This document shows, piece by piece, positions 26,519 through 35,492 of a stretch of DNA of 64,000 nt (positions are counted from its first letter, which is position 1; each line of letters starts with the position of its first letter). This DNA comes from an uncultured Ruminococcus sp. (GTDB lineage: Bacteria; Bacillota; Clostridia; Oscillospirales; Acutalibacteraceae), in the NCBI GenBank assembly GCA_934476515.1, contig CAKSNZ010000001.1:62001-126000 (forward strand), written 5' to 3'. The notes beneath the pieces are model-generated. The model worked only from the letters and a program-made list of their open reading frames with translations. It made no database searches and was not told the DNA's origin. The position numbers and the translations under genes were made by a program.

Positions 26519-27221
26519 AAGAGATAAGCTAGTAACTGCCCTTACTGTAGATAAAGGCATAATCAAAGGCTTTGCTAAAGGTGCAAAAAATATAAAAAGT
26601 CAAAATTGTGCCGGTACTCAGCTATTTACCTATTCTCGACTTTGCTTAATAGAAAGCAAAGGTCGAGATACATATGTTATTAGTGAAGCAAAGTCAAAGG
26701 AACAATTCTTTGGACTTAGGAAAGATATAGCAAATATGTGCTTAGCACAATACTTTTCTGAGTTACTGACGAATATACTTGTTGATGGTGAGAAAAACAA
26801 GGAGGTTCTATCCTTAACACTTAATTCCCTATATTTATTGTCAGAAAACAAAAAGCCCCCTACCCTAATCAAAAGTTGTTTTGAAATGAGGTTACTTTCT
26901 ATTTGTGGATATATGCCTGACCTTACTATGTGCAGTATTTGTGGTGAATATGACAGAGAAACTTTTTTCTTTTTACCTCAAACAGGTTCACTGATTTGTT
27001 CCCACTGTGCAAGTAGCGACAGTTTACCTTTTTCCATTACAATGGACAGAGGTATTACTAAGGCACTTAGACACACTATTTATGCTGATGATAAAAAGCT
27101 ATTTTCCTTTTCACTTAACGAAAACGGACTTGACACCTTAAACAGAGCAACAGAAGAATATGTAATCCGTCAAACGGAACGACATTACAAAACACTAGAT
27201 TTTTATAAGGCAATGAGATAA
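26469..27221 (+). CDS. recO: DNA repair protein RecO
   Basis: RecF-pathway mediator that loads RecA onto SSB-coated DNA. 250 residues: an N-terminal OB fold (TEGLILREQNIGERDKLVTALT) and a C-terminal zinc-binding helical domain with four cysteines (CSICGE ... CSHC). The ATG lies inside the end of the upstream small gene. One base separates it from mutS2. Confidence 0.94.
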   Translation: MKTLTEGLILREQNIGERDKLVTALTVDKGIIKGFAKGAKNIKSQNCAGTQLFTYSRLCLIESKGRDTYVISEAKSKEQFFGLRKDIANMCLAQYFSELLTNILVDGEKNKEVLSLTLNSLYLLSENKKPPTLIKSCFEMRLLSICGYMPDLTMCSICGEYDRETFFFLPQTGSLICSHCASSDSLPFSITMDRGITKALRHTIYADDKKLFSFSLNENGLDTLNRATEEYVIRQTERHYKTLDFYKAMR

Positions 27222-27222
27222 T

Positions 27223-29577
27223 ATGAATAAACATTTTAAAGCACTTGAATTTGATAAAATATTAGAAATGCTTGGCAAAGAATGTTCATTTGCCGATGCA
27301 AGAGAACAGGCACTTACACTAAAGCCTGTTTTTACAAAAGAAGAAACAGAAAAATTACTAAAAGAAACTGATGATGCCTATGTGCTTATCGGTAAATTTG
27401 GTACACCTAGCTTTGGTTCACCTACTAACTGTGCAAATCAGTTAAGAAGAGCACAAGCCGGTTCAGGACTAACTACCCTTGAGTTACTTCGTATTGGGGA
27501 AAATTTACGAGTAATTCGTTCACTAAGGCAATGGCGTAACGCAAGTGATGACAGAGCAAGTTCACTTGATAAATACTTTAACAACCTAATGCCAAACAAG
27601 TTTCTTGAAGAAAAAATCAATGATGCAATTATTGCAGAGGATGAAATTTCTGACAAGGCATCCCCTACTCTATCTGATATTCGTAGGAAAATCCGTACTG
27701 CATCATCAAAGGCAAGAGAAGTTCTTGACAAAATAGTTAGAAGTTCCAACTACTCAAAGTTCCTACAGGACAAGGTTATTACTCAGCGTGACGGTAGATT
27801 TGTTGTACCTGTAAGAGCAGAATGTAGAGGTAGTATTCCCGGACTTGTACATGATACATCAGGCAGTGGTCAGACAGTATTTATTGAACCTATGGGTGTT
27901 GTTCAGGCTAACAACGATATTCGTATGTTACGAAACAAAGAAAAAGAAGAAATTGACAGAATTCTCCTTGAACTTTCATCAATGGCAGGTAACTGTGCAG
28001 ACAGTATTATTGGTAGTTATCAAAACCTAATTGACCTAAATGTTATCTTTGCAAAAGGTAACTTAGCTTACACTATGAAAGCAGTTACCCCTATTGTAAA
28101 TGACAAGGGTTACATAAACCTAAAGAAAGCTAGACACCCACTAATCGACAAAGAAAAGGTTGTACCGGTTGATATTACTTTAGGCAAAGACTACACACTA
28201 TTAGTTATTACAGGTCCTAATACAGGTGGTAAAACTGTATCACTAAAGACTACCGGACTACTAACCCTAATGGCAATGTCGGGTCTTATGATTCCTTGTG
28301 GTGATGAAAGTGAAATCTCTGTATTCAAAAAAATTCTTGTCGATATTGGTGATGAACAAAGCATTGAACAGAACCTTTCAACTTTTTCTGCTCATATGAC
28401 AAACACCATTGATATTCTAAAACAAGCATCAAGATTTTCACTTGTACTGATTGACGAACTTGGTGCAGGTACTGACCCGGTTGAAGGTGCAGCACTTGCA
28501 GTTGCAATTTTACAGAAATTAAAAGAAAAAGGTGCAAAAATTCAATGCACAACTCACTATGCAGAGTTAAAGGAATTTGCTATTACTACCGAAGGTGTAG
28601 AAAACGGTTGTTGTGAGTTTGATGTACAAACATTAAGACCTACATACAAACTTTTAATCGGTATTCCCGGTAAAAGTAATGCCTTTGCAATCAGCAAAAG
28701 GCTAGGTCTTTCCGATGATATTATTGAAAATGCACAACACCTTGTAAGTAGCGAAAGCAGAAGATTTGAAGATACTATTGAACAGCTTGAAAAACGCAGA
28801 CAAACACTTGAAAAGCGACTAAAAGAAGCTAACGACACAAAGGCACTTGCAGGTCGTCAAAGAGAAAAAGCAAACAGTATTATTGAAAAAGCTAAACGAG
28901 AAGCCGAAAGAGAAATTGAAAAGGCTCATCAAGAGGCTGAAAGAATCAGCAGTCGTACAAAGGCACAAGCACAAAGTATTCTTGACAGACTGGAAAACCT
29001 TGAGAAAAAGCAAAAAATGTCTGCTGAAGAAAAAGCAAAACTTCGTAAAAGCATTGACAAAATGGAGAATACTGCTGACCCAATCAAGGAAAAGAAAAAT
29101 GAAAAATACACACCACCAAGACCATTTAAGGTTGGTGACTCTGTGCTTATCTTTGATATTGACAAAGATGCAGAAATTCTAAGTATTAATGAAAAAGACG
29201 GTACTGCTTATGTTCAGGCCGGTATTATCAAAACCAAGGTTAAATTATCTAACCTACGACTAAACAAAGAAAAGCCAAAGGTAACTGTACAGACTTCCAG
29301 AAAGAGAAATATGCCTAGCAAAATGGATATGAACCCAACAACAGAGGTTGATGTTCGTGGTGAAACTGCTATGGAGGCAATTATGGATGTTGATGCTGCT
29401 ATTGATAATGCAGTGCTAATGAACATTAATCAACTGACAATTATCCATGGCAAAGGCACAGGTGTACTTCGTGCAGAAATACAGAAATACTTGCGTACCC
29501 ATAAAAATATCAAGTCCTTTAGACTTGGTAACTTTGGTGAGGGTGATGCCGGTGTTACAATCTGTGAAATTAAGTAA
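27223..29577 (+). CDS. mutS2: MutS2 endonuclease/ATPase with Smr domain
   Basis: 784 residues, the normal length. MutS core and clamp regions, Walker A ITGPNTGGKTVSLKT (about 330-344), signature LVLIDELGAGTDPVEGAALA, a long coiled coil (about 515-620) and a C-terminal Smr nuclease domain (EVDVRGETAMEAIMDVDAAID ... IIHGKGTGVLRAEI). MutS2 suppresses recombination and in some bacteria rescues collided ribosomes. It directly follows recO without a strong Shine-Dalgarno, suggesting coupling. Confidence 0.97.
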   Translation: MNKHFKALEFDKILEMLGKECSFADAREQALTLKPVFTKEETEKLLKETDDAYVLIGKFGTPSFGSPTNCANQLRRAQAGSGLTTLELLRIGENLRVIRSLRQWRNASDDRASSLDKYFNNLMPNKFLEEKINDAIIAEDEISDKASPTLSDIRRKIRTASSKAREVLDKIVRSSNYSKFLQDKVITQRDGRFVVPVRAECRGSIPGLVHDTSGSGQTVFIEPMGVVQANNDIRMLRNKEKEEIDRILLELSSMAGNCADSIIGSYQNLIDLNVIFAKGNLAYTMKAVTPIVNDKGYINLKKARHPLIDKEKVVPVDITLGKDYTLLVITGPNTGGKTVSLKTTGLLTLMAMSGLMIPCGDESEISVFKKILVDIGDEQSIEQNLSTFSAHMTNTIDILKQASRFSLVLIDELGAGTDPVEGAALAVAILQKLKEKGAKIQCTTHYAELKEFAITTEGVENGCCEFDVQTLRPTYKLLIGIPGKSNAFAISKRLGLSDDIIENAQHLVSSESRRFEDTIEQLEKRRQTLEKRLKEANDTKALAGRQREKANSIIEKAKREAEREIEKAHQEAERISSRTKAQAQSILDRLENLEKKQKMSAEEKAKLRKSIDKMENTADPIKEKKNEKYTPPRPFKVGDSVLIFDIDKDAEILSINEKDGTAYVQAGIIKTKVKLSNLRLNKEKPKVTVQTSRKRNMPSKMDMNPTTEVDVRGETAMEAIMDVDAAIDNAVLMNINQLTIIHGKGTGVLRAEIQKYLRTHKNIKSFRLGNFGEGDAGVTICEIK

Positions 29578-29605
29578 TCCATAAATTTAATACTACAAAA
29601 GCTAA

Positions 29606-29643
29606 TAGGCAGTTAGTTCAAAACTAACTGCCTAAATTTTTTG
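29606..29643 (+). terminator. Terminator of era-recO-mutS2
   Basis: A perfect 13-bp stem (29606-29618 with 29622-29634, loop of 3) followed by AATTTTTTG. It lies between convergent genes. Confidence 0.92.
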
Positions 29644-29645
29644 TC

Positions 29646-30431
29646 TTATTTTTTTAGTAGTATATCTAAGTCATGTTTATCTTGTTCATAATAATCAAAA
29701 TCATCTTTTGTACAATCAACAACCTTGCGAATATTATAGCTTTGTAACACTTCATCTAGCTTTACCAGTTCACCATAGCTATCGTTATCATACTTTTCAT
29801 TAGCCGTAGTTTGGGTGTTACCACCTATCTTATATTCTTCACCGTTTTTTATTTCAATAGTAATCATAGCATTTCCATGGTCATCATCACTAACATAATA
29901 CTTCTCAGCATCACTATAATTTACAGTATTACCTTTCCAATCAGTTATGCCATATTCAATGATTTTGTCATTTCTATAAACCACTTCACCTCTAAACATA
30001 AAAAGACTCAAAGCACAGTTTGCAACTAGGAATATAGCTATTGCAACAATAACAAAAGCAATAGCTTGTTTATCTGTCCAACCTGACTCATCATCATCTA
30101 ATTCTTTAAGAATTTTTTCTGTTTCTAACTGTTCTTGTGCAGTATTAATATCCTTTTTCTCTGTATATGCCTCTATAACCCACTTAATTAAATATAGCAA
30201 CACAAAAATAATCAGTGCTATCTCAACAAAAAATATAACAAAACCTATATCCAATATTTTGCCTAAAGTAACACATATTACACCATTTTCATCACTATCA
30301 ACCGGCATTATATTTTCCAGTAATTTAATAATCCTACTTGCCAAAAAAAATCCACCTACTGCTGATATTGTGGCAAAAATAATTTTTATAGGGCTTGAAT
30401 TTTTGATAGCTCTTATCTGTCTAAATAACAT
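29646..30431 (-). CDS. Membrane protein of unknown function
   Basis: 261 residues. Three hydrophobic segments at about 15-35, 58-84 and 123-146, with a charged loop (90-120) between the second and third, then a soluble C-terminal domain of about 115 residues (GEVVYRNDKIIEYGITDWKGNTVNYSDAEKYYVSDDDHGNAMITIEI...). The tail resembles small beta-rich PH-like sensor domains of clostridial membrane proteins, but I do not recognise a named family. AAAGGTGAG precedes the ATG. It comes after the terminator of the polysaccharide operon, so it is probably separate. Confidence 0.75.
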   Translation of the reverse strand: MLFRQIRAIKNSSPIKIIFATISAVGGFFLASRIIKLLENIMPVDSDENGVICVTLGKILDIGFVIFFVEIALIIFVLLYLIKWVIEAYTEKKDINTAQEQLETEKILKELDDDESGWTDKQAIAFVIVAIAIFLVANCALSLFMFRGEVVYRNDKIIEYGITDWKGNTVNYSDAEKYYVSDDDHGNAMITIEIKNGEEYKIGGNTQTTANEKYDNDSYGELVKLDEVLQSYNIRKVVDCTKDDFDYYEQDKHDLDILLKK

Positions 30432-30440
30432 AACTCACCT

Positions 30441-30473
30441 TTACTAAAATGCACCCTAAAAATAGGGTGCATT
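30441..30473 (-). terminator. Terminator at the end of the polysaccharide operon
   Basis: Minus strand: an 11-bp perfect stem (30463-30473 with 30448-30458, loop of 4) followed by a short run TTTTAGT. It lies just past the last small gene, and the run overlaps the leader of the next gene. Confidence 0.8.
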
Positions 30474-30480
30474 GATTAAA

Positions 30481-30660
30481 TTAATTCTGTTTTCTAACAA
30501 TTTTGTATTCATCATATGGGTCATAGAATGAGCAATCGTCAAAGCTACCTTGCATAAACTTAACTGCTTCATCCTCATCTAAGTTTACATCACAAGTGTA
30601 GTAGTCAAACTCATCATCATACACATAATGACTACAGTAATCACAATTTGAACTTGCCAT
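30481..30660 (-). CDS. Small CxxC protein (DUF6472-like)
   Basis: 59 residues from ATG 30658-30660 with AAGG upstream. It starts MASSNCDYCSHYVYDDEFD; four cysteines (6, 9, 22, 43) and many Asp/Tyr suggest a small metal-binding protein. It resembles a clostridial family that I know as DUF6472, of unknown function. It is the last gene before the terminator and follows the ferredoxin gene by 22 bases. A longer frame from 30702 would overlap the ferredoxin and has no better start. Confidence 0.75.
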   Translation of the reverse strand: MASSNCDYCSHYVYDDEFDYYTCDVNLDEDEAVKFMQGSFDDCSFYDPYDEYKIVRKQN

Positions 30661-30682
30661 AATAACACGACCTTTTTTAATA

Positions 30683-30877
30683 TTACTTTTCCTTAAAAGC
30701 ACAAACCTTTAGACACATATAACATCTCACACATTTATCATCATCAATTGTAGGATACAAAAAACCTTCCTTATCTTCTACCATTGAAATTGCTTGCTTA
30801 GGACAAATAGCATAACAAGCTGTACAACCACAACATTCATCTTTTTTTTTATATAAAATTGGCACTTTCTTTTCCAT
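30683..30877 (-). CDS. Small 2[4Fe-4S] ferredoxin
   Basis: 64 residues with two classic clusters: Cys15-x2-Cys18-x2-Cys21-x3-Cys25-Pro and Cys49-x2-Cys52-x2-Cys55-x3-Cys59. It starts at an ATG that shares one base with the stop of the upstream FrhB-like gene (TAATG), so the two proteins are probably made together. In many related polysaccharide loci this domain is fused to the N-terminus of the FrhB protein; here it is separate and downstream. It would supply electrons to its partner; the substrate is unknown. Confidence 0.9.
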   Translation of the reverse strand: MEKKVPILYKKKDECCGCTACYAICPKQAISMVEDKEGFLYPTIDDDKCVRCYMCLKVCAFKEK

Positions 30878-31836
30878 TATTTTTCCACCAACTTTCGTTT
30901 AACATTTTTTAAAAACAATTTTAAATCCTTAATTTTACTTTCCCCACCATATTTTTTTGCTATGAAACCAAAATCTTTATTTTCAAAGTCATTCCAAAAA
31001 ATACTTCTCTCTGGTGGTTCTGGAAAAGGCTTTTGTAAAGGTGGCTGCATACTATCTTCTAATTTTGTCTTTTTATATTTTATAGTATTACTTATAGAAT
31101 CAAACATTTTTTGACCATTATCGTTATTAACCAACACAAGTGATACACCCTTATTATCGTCAAATTCCGGTGCTGCTTTTTCAACTCCCCAATAATCGGC
31201 AATTGTAATATCTCCGGGATGCATTATAGATTTGTAGGGACATCTAAAACAACATGGTCTTAAAATATTATGTTGATAAAATAAATTTGTAAATACTCGG
31301 CTGTCAATTTTCTTCCCATTAATAAACTCTAAAGTTTCAGTATGAGCTCTCCATCCATATTTCTTTTTGTTACGAAAATCTACTTTTTTAACTTTGGATT
31401 TTTTCTTTTTCTCTTGCCATTCAATATATTCATCCCATACTTTAGGACTTGGAACTCCGTGACATACAATATCAACACAAAATAGGTTTTCGTATTCCTT
31501 AGAAAGGTATTTTCTTAAACCTGCAACTTGACAAGATGTACCTGAAAAAAGAACTTTCTTTTCTTCAACTAAATCCTTTTTTACATTTTTGAAAGTATTG
31601 CCCAGATCACTTTGTATGTATTTTGACCCTCTCATTGCATCTCTTTCTTTTGCAGTTGTTGCCCTGGTATGAATTGCATCAAAATTCTCATTTAGAACAC
31701 ATCCGTATATTACACCGTTTTCATTTAAGACATAATCGGATATAGCAGTAAATATCCCACCGGATCTTGATTCCTGTCTGACATTAATATTTTTATGATG
31801 TACGGCATAAACATTAGGTTTTTTAAAATATTCCAT
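30877..31836 (-). CDS. F420 hydrogenase/dehydrogenase beta-subunit-like (FrhB) protein of a polysaccharide locus
   Basis: 319 residues. It has the FrhB-type N and C domains: VYAVHHKNINVRQESRSGGIFTAISDYVL at the start, LFSGTSCQVAGLRKYL, DIVCHGVPSPKVWDEYI, and a cysteine-rich LRPCCFRCPYKSIMHPGDITIADYWGV. Such proteins carry flavin and iron-sulfur centres. Members in capsule and exopolysaccharide loci commonly accompany pyruvyl transferases, as here. The usual N-terminal ferredoxin domain is missing but is supplied by the next gene. F420 itself is unlikely in this organism. Reaction unknown; reductive sugar modification is a guess. Confidence 0.85.
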   Translation of the reverse strand: MEYFKKPNVYAVHHKNINVRQESRSGGIFTAISDYVLNENGVIYGCVLNENFDAIHTRATTAKERDAMRGSKYIQSDLGNTFKNVKKDLVEEKKVLFSGTSCQVAGLRKYLSKEYENLFCVDIVCHGVPSPKVWDEYIEWQEKKKKSKVKKVDFRNKKKYGWRAHTETLEFINGKKIDSRVFTNLFYQHNILRPCCFRCPYKSIMHPGDITIADYWGVEKAAPEFDDNKGVSLVLVNNDNGQKMFDSISNTIKYKKTKLEDSMQPPLQKPFPEPPERSIFWNDFENKDFGFIAKKYGGESKIKDLKLFLKNVKRKLVEK

Positions 31837-31937
31837 ATTTACCTCACTTATATTTTAACATTATATCCTACAACAATTACTCAATTATGACAAAAATATT
31901 TATCTAAAATTATTAATTTTTCATAATAAAAGCTATT

Positions 31938-33386
31938 TTACTTTTTATGAAATCTGAATTTTATGTGTTGGATTATATTTTTTATGTCCTTATCTTTTGT
32001 AGCAATCAGAATAATTAGTGTAATCACAACATATATAAATGCACCACCACAAACCTGAACTACAAGTGTCACTATACTTTCACCCATACATCTGCCAATG
32101 AAAATGGCACTTGCTGCCATAATAATACCGGCTATGCAAAAACCAATACTTGGTTTCAAATACTTTACAACATTAAATTCTTTTCTTACTAAAAAAGCTT
32201 GAATAAAGAATACAAAGAATTCTGCCAATAATGTGCCTATCAATGCACCCTTTGCTCCTATTGCAGGTATTAAGGCTAAATTAAAACATAGGTTTATAAC
32301 TGCACCGGCTATTGTAGAAATCACATATGGTTTGTCCTTTTTGTTTGGAATTAGGTATTGAGTTCTTATAATATTAGCCCATGTCATAAAAATTAAAGTT
32401 ACACTAAGTCCGGCAATAAGTGGTGCTGAATCTGTAAACTCCTCACCAAAATATACAGGTGCTAAAATGCTACTTACACCTATAAGGCCAAATGTCATGC
32501 CCATAGCAATAAGAGAAAAATATTTAAAAGACTGTTTCATATAGTTTGAAATTTTTCCATCTGCTTTATCAGCAACTAATGAAGAAATTCTTGGCATCAT
32601 AACTGTACCAAAAGCAGTAATAATACCTACCGGTATGTTAATAATTTTCTCTGCATTTTCATACAAACCAACTTGTGTGATTGATGATAATGAACCAAGC
32701 ATAATCTTGTCCATTACTTTATATATGCTATAAGCAATAACAGGAATAAACAAAATAAGCATAGGTTTAATATGCTTTTTCATTTTAGAAAATTGTGGTT
32801 TTACAAAATTTATAAATTTTCTGACATTTAGCCACAAATAAACCTGACTAAATACCATACCTAAGGACATAATAAGAACATATAGCCATAGGTCACTAGA
32901 TTTTTTAACAAATAAGAAAATACAAATAACAGTACAAAGTTTGATAATTGTATTTCTTGTTACTGTCATCTTGAATTTTTCTAATCCAAAAAATAGCCAA
33001 TTAATATCAAGTACATAAGATATAACAAATAAAATTGAAATAACCGCTATGGTTTTATCAAATGAACAGAAAAACACAATATAAACTATGAAGGCAACTA
33101 ATGCTATTAATGTTGTAGTAAATTGGATAGCATAGATATTCCAAAATGTACTGCTTAATCTGTCTTTATCCCCTTTTGCCAGAGCAACACTTCTATTACC
33201 ATGATTAGAAACACCAAGCATACCACATAGACCAAAGTAATATGCAATAGAATAAGCATAAGAATATGTACCTATTCCTTGAACACCTAACACTCTTGAA
33301 ATATAAGGTGCAGTAATCAAGGGAAGTATTATTAGTAAAACCTGATACAGCAAATTATATACTATATTTTTTTTTAAACTTGTCAT
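31938..33386 (-). CDS. Oligosaccharide flippase (Wzx-type, MOP superfamily)
   Basis: 482 residues with about 12-14 hydrophobic segments, starting MTSLKKNIVYNLLYQVLLIILPLITAPYISRVLGVQGIG, which is typical of the polysaccharide synthesis/flippase family. It would move lipid-linked repeat units across the membrane. ATG 33384-33386 fits the family start, but the nearest good Shine-Dalgarno (GGAG at 33412-33415) is 25 bases away, with a small hairpin between them. A longer frame to 33434 would overlap the upstream gene and add no conserved residues. Confidence 0.9.
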   Translation of the reverse strand: MTSLKKNIVYNLLYQVLLIILPLITAPYISRVLGVQGIGTYSYAYSIAYYFGLCGMLGVSNHGNRSVALAKGDKDRLSSTFWNIYAIQFTTTLIALVAFIVYIVFFCSFDKTIAVISILFVISYVLDINWLFFGLEKFKMTVTRNTIIKLCTVICIFLFVKKSSDLWLYVLIMSLGMVFSQVYLWLNVRKFINFVKPQFSKMKKHIKPMLILFIPVIAYSIYKVMDKIMLGSLSSITQVGLYENAEKIINIPVGIITAFGTVMMPRISSLVADKADGKISNYMKQSFKYFSLIAMGMTFGLIGVSSILAPVYFGEEFTDSAPLIAGLSVTLIFMTWANIIRTQYLIPNKKDKPYVISTIAGAVINLCFNLALIPAIGAKGALIGTLLAEFFVFFIQAFLVRKEFNVVKYLKPSIGFCIAGIIMAASAIFIGRCMGESIVTLVVQVCGGAFIYVVITLIILIATKDKDIKNIIQHIKFRFHKK

Positions 33387-33420
33387 AATAAATTTACGGG
33401 AAACCCCGACTCTCCTTTCG

Positions 33421-34341
33421 TTAAATTGTGTCACATTCTGCTCTATTCATCTCTGTCACATAATCAAAAAGTCTATATACTATTTTTTCATCTTTTGACA
33501 TACTGAATTTTCTAGCAAATAAAAAGCCACAATTTATCAATTCATCAAAATCTTCTTCAATGAAAGTATATGGATTTCCCCTTTTCCAATCAATATAACG
33601 AGTACCCGTTAAACCATCAATTTCATATGTCTGTTCAAATCTATTATTTTTGAAATCCGAGTTATGTAATAATGTTTGAATAAATACTTCATCTGAACTT
33701 CTAGTGTTTTTAAAATATTCGCAAATCCACTTTTTCTTGCTAACAATGTATGATGCAAACTGATGAGTAATACTAAACCAAGTTGCGCCTTTCTGCAATT
33801 CATAGTTGCAACCCTTTAATCTATCAACTTTGAATAATAATTGAACTGCCTCAATCACCCTTTCAGCATATTCAAACATTAAATTTACACTACGATGTGA
33901 AGATAAACGCAAATACTTCTGTAATGGATGATATAACTTTATCCATGATTTATTCTGTTCTGGGAATTTTGGTCCCCAATATCTTACAAACTCCTTACCA
34001 TGCAATTTGTCAAAATAAGAATGTATTTTACCCTGACTACATAAAGGGAGGTCAGCACCAGAAATCAGATGATAATAATCATATTCATTATCAATTGCTT
34101 TTTCTAACAAGAACACTTCACACTGGGTTTGTGAAAAATGCCCCCAATATATTGGATATTCTTGATATAAATAAACCTTTGAATACTTTATATCATTTTT
34201 TAATTCCTCTAATTTTATTTCAGGACTTTTCTTATCAATATGAACATAAATATCATTATTTGGATAATCCAACATTTTTATTAACATTTTTAATTGTTCA
34301 TATTCCCCATAAGCCATGATTAAATACGCATGTTTAGACAA
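33421..34341 (-). CDS. GT14 beta-1,6-N-acetylglucosaminyltransferase-like glycosyltransferase
   Basis: 306 residues with the core-2/I-branching family features: HAYLIMAYGEYEQLKMLIKMLDYPNNDIYVHIDKKS, YYHLISGADLPL and KGATWFSITHQFASYIV. Bacterial members add branching or capping sugars to exopolysaccharides. The start is probably TTG 34339-34341 with AAGGTG about ten bases upstream. It lies between the pyruvyl transferase and the flippase. Confidence 0.87.
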   Translation of the reverse strand: MSKHAYLIMAYGEYEQLKMLIKMLDYPNNDIYVHIDKKSPEIKLEELKNDIKYSKVYLYQEYPIYWGHFSQTQCEVFLLEKAIDNEYDYYHLISGADLPLCSQGKIHSYFDKLHGKEFVRYWGPKFPEQNKSWIKLYHPLQKYLRLSSHRSVNLMFEYAERVIEAVQLLFKVDRLKGCNYELQKGATWFSITHQFASYIVSKKKWICEYFKNTRSSDEVFIQTLLHNSDFKNNRFEQTYEIDGLTGTRYIDWKRGNPYTFIEEDFDELINCGFLFARKFSMSKDEKIVYRLFDYVTEMNRAECDTI

Positions 34342-34362
34342 CGATTACAACACCTTCATTTA

Positions 34363-35490
34363 TTATTCACTAAAAGCTTTCTTTATAAAATCTATTGAAT
34401 TTTTTTGCAAAGAAACTAGTTTTTCTTTTACTTTTGTATAATCAATTTTTTGATCTAAATCCAATCCAGAAGATATTTCATCAAGAGAAACCATTCTATC
34501 AGTTAGTCCTAACTGATTTAAAATTGAGGCAGCTCTATCATCTCCATTAGGATTAGTCAACTTACCAAGCATCCAAAACTTCTTTTCAAAAATTGTTGAA
34601 AATGCAACACCATGAAAAGAGCGCGTTAATACCATTGAGGCGTTATTCATTAAGTTAAGGAATGCTGCCGGTCCAAATTTTGGTGAAAGTTTTACACCAT
34701 AAGCAAAAACGCCCTTTAAAACCCATCTCTTTATATCCATTGTAATAACTGGCATTCCTAATTTTTTTGAAATACTCTTTACAATTTCATTTTGTTCCTT
34801 AGAATAATGAAACGCATAATAAAAAATATAATCACCATTAATAACTCTGTCTTTTAATTCATATTTCAACCATTCATCTTTGCTAAGTAAAAGTGTAGGA
34901 TCTAAAATCATTGGTACTTCTCTGTTTAGCATTTGTTCAAGCCATTTTTTACCATTTGCTTCTCTTATTGATATATATTTAATATCATTCATAAGGTCAA
35001 CATATTTTTCAGGGTCATCTGCAACATCAGCCAAATTAGCGCCACCAAGACTTGGTGCATATGCAATCTTTACACCTTCATGTGCAAAATTAAGAAAGTA
35101 AGCATCATCAGCATCCGGACATTTTACATTCCAAACTTGGTCACTACCACAAACAAAATAATCATATTTTCCGTTTAATTCTTCTAATTCACTATTTTGG
35201 TGATATTTCTCATTTGTTAAATTGAAATATTCTGTAAACTTCCTATAATCTTCTTTCTGTTTTTTCAGCTTACCATAAACCGGTGTAAACATAATATTTT
35301 TCACAATTTTCTTTATAGAAGTTGGTTTTTCGTAAATACTATATAACTCTTGTTGACCTTCATTAGAAAAATCAATTATTGATACTTCCGTGTTTGTATA
35401 TTCCTCTAACTTGTTTTGTAATGCTAAAGCTTGAAGCATCGAACCACAATTGTCTGAATTATGAAATGTAATGATTGCTGTTTTTTTCAT
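34363..35490 (-). CDS. Polysaccharide pyruvyl transferase family protein (copy 2)
   Basis: 375 residues with the family signatures FHNSDNCGSMLQALALQNKL, CGSDQVWNVKCPDADDAYFLNF, and a C-terminal TRSFHGVAFSTIFEKKFW. These enzymes transfer pyruvate from PEP to sugar hydroxyls as ketals, giving a negative charge to the polymer. It follows a diverged paralogue with a 2-base gap. The ATG has AAAGGAAAAAT upstream. Confidence 0.9.
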   Translation of the reverse strand: MKKTAIITFHNSDNCGSMLQALALQNKLEEYTNTEVSIIDFSNEGQQELYSIYEKPTSIKKIVKNIMFTPVYGKLKKQKEDYRKFTEYFNLTNEKYHQNSELEELNGKYDYFVCGSDQVWNVKCPDADDAYFLNFAHEGVKIAYAPSLGGANLADVADDPEKYVDLMNDIKYISIREANGKKWLEQMLNREVPMILDPTLLLSKDEWLKYELKDRVINGDYIFYYAFHYSKEQNEIVKSISKKLGMPVITMDIKRWVLKGVFAYGVKLSPKFGPAAFLNLMNNASMVLTRSFHGVAFSTIFEKKFWMLGKLTNPNGDDRAASILNQLGLTDRMVSLDEISSGLDLDQKIDYTKVKEKLVSLQKNSIDFIKKAFSE

Positions 35491-35492
35491 AA

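Noticed and set aside
29646..30431. Membrane gene as part of the polysaccharide operon
   Set aside because: A strong terminator lies before it and it has no link by family to polymer synthesis.
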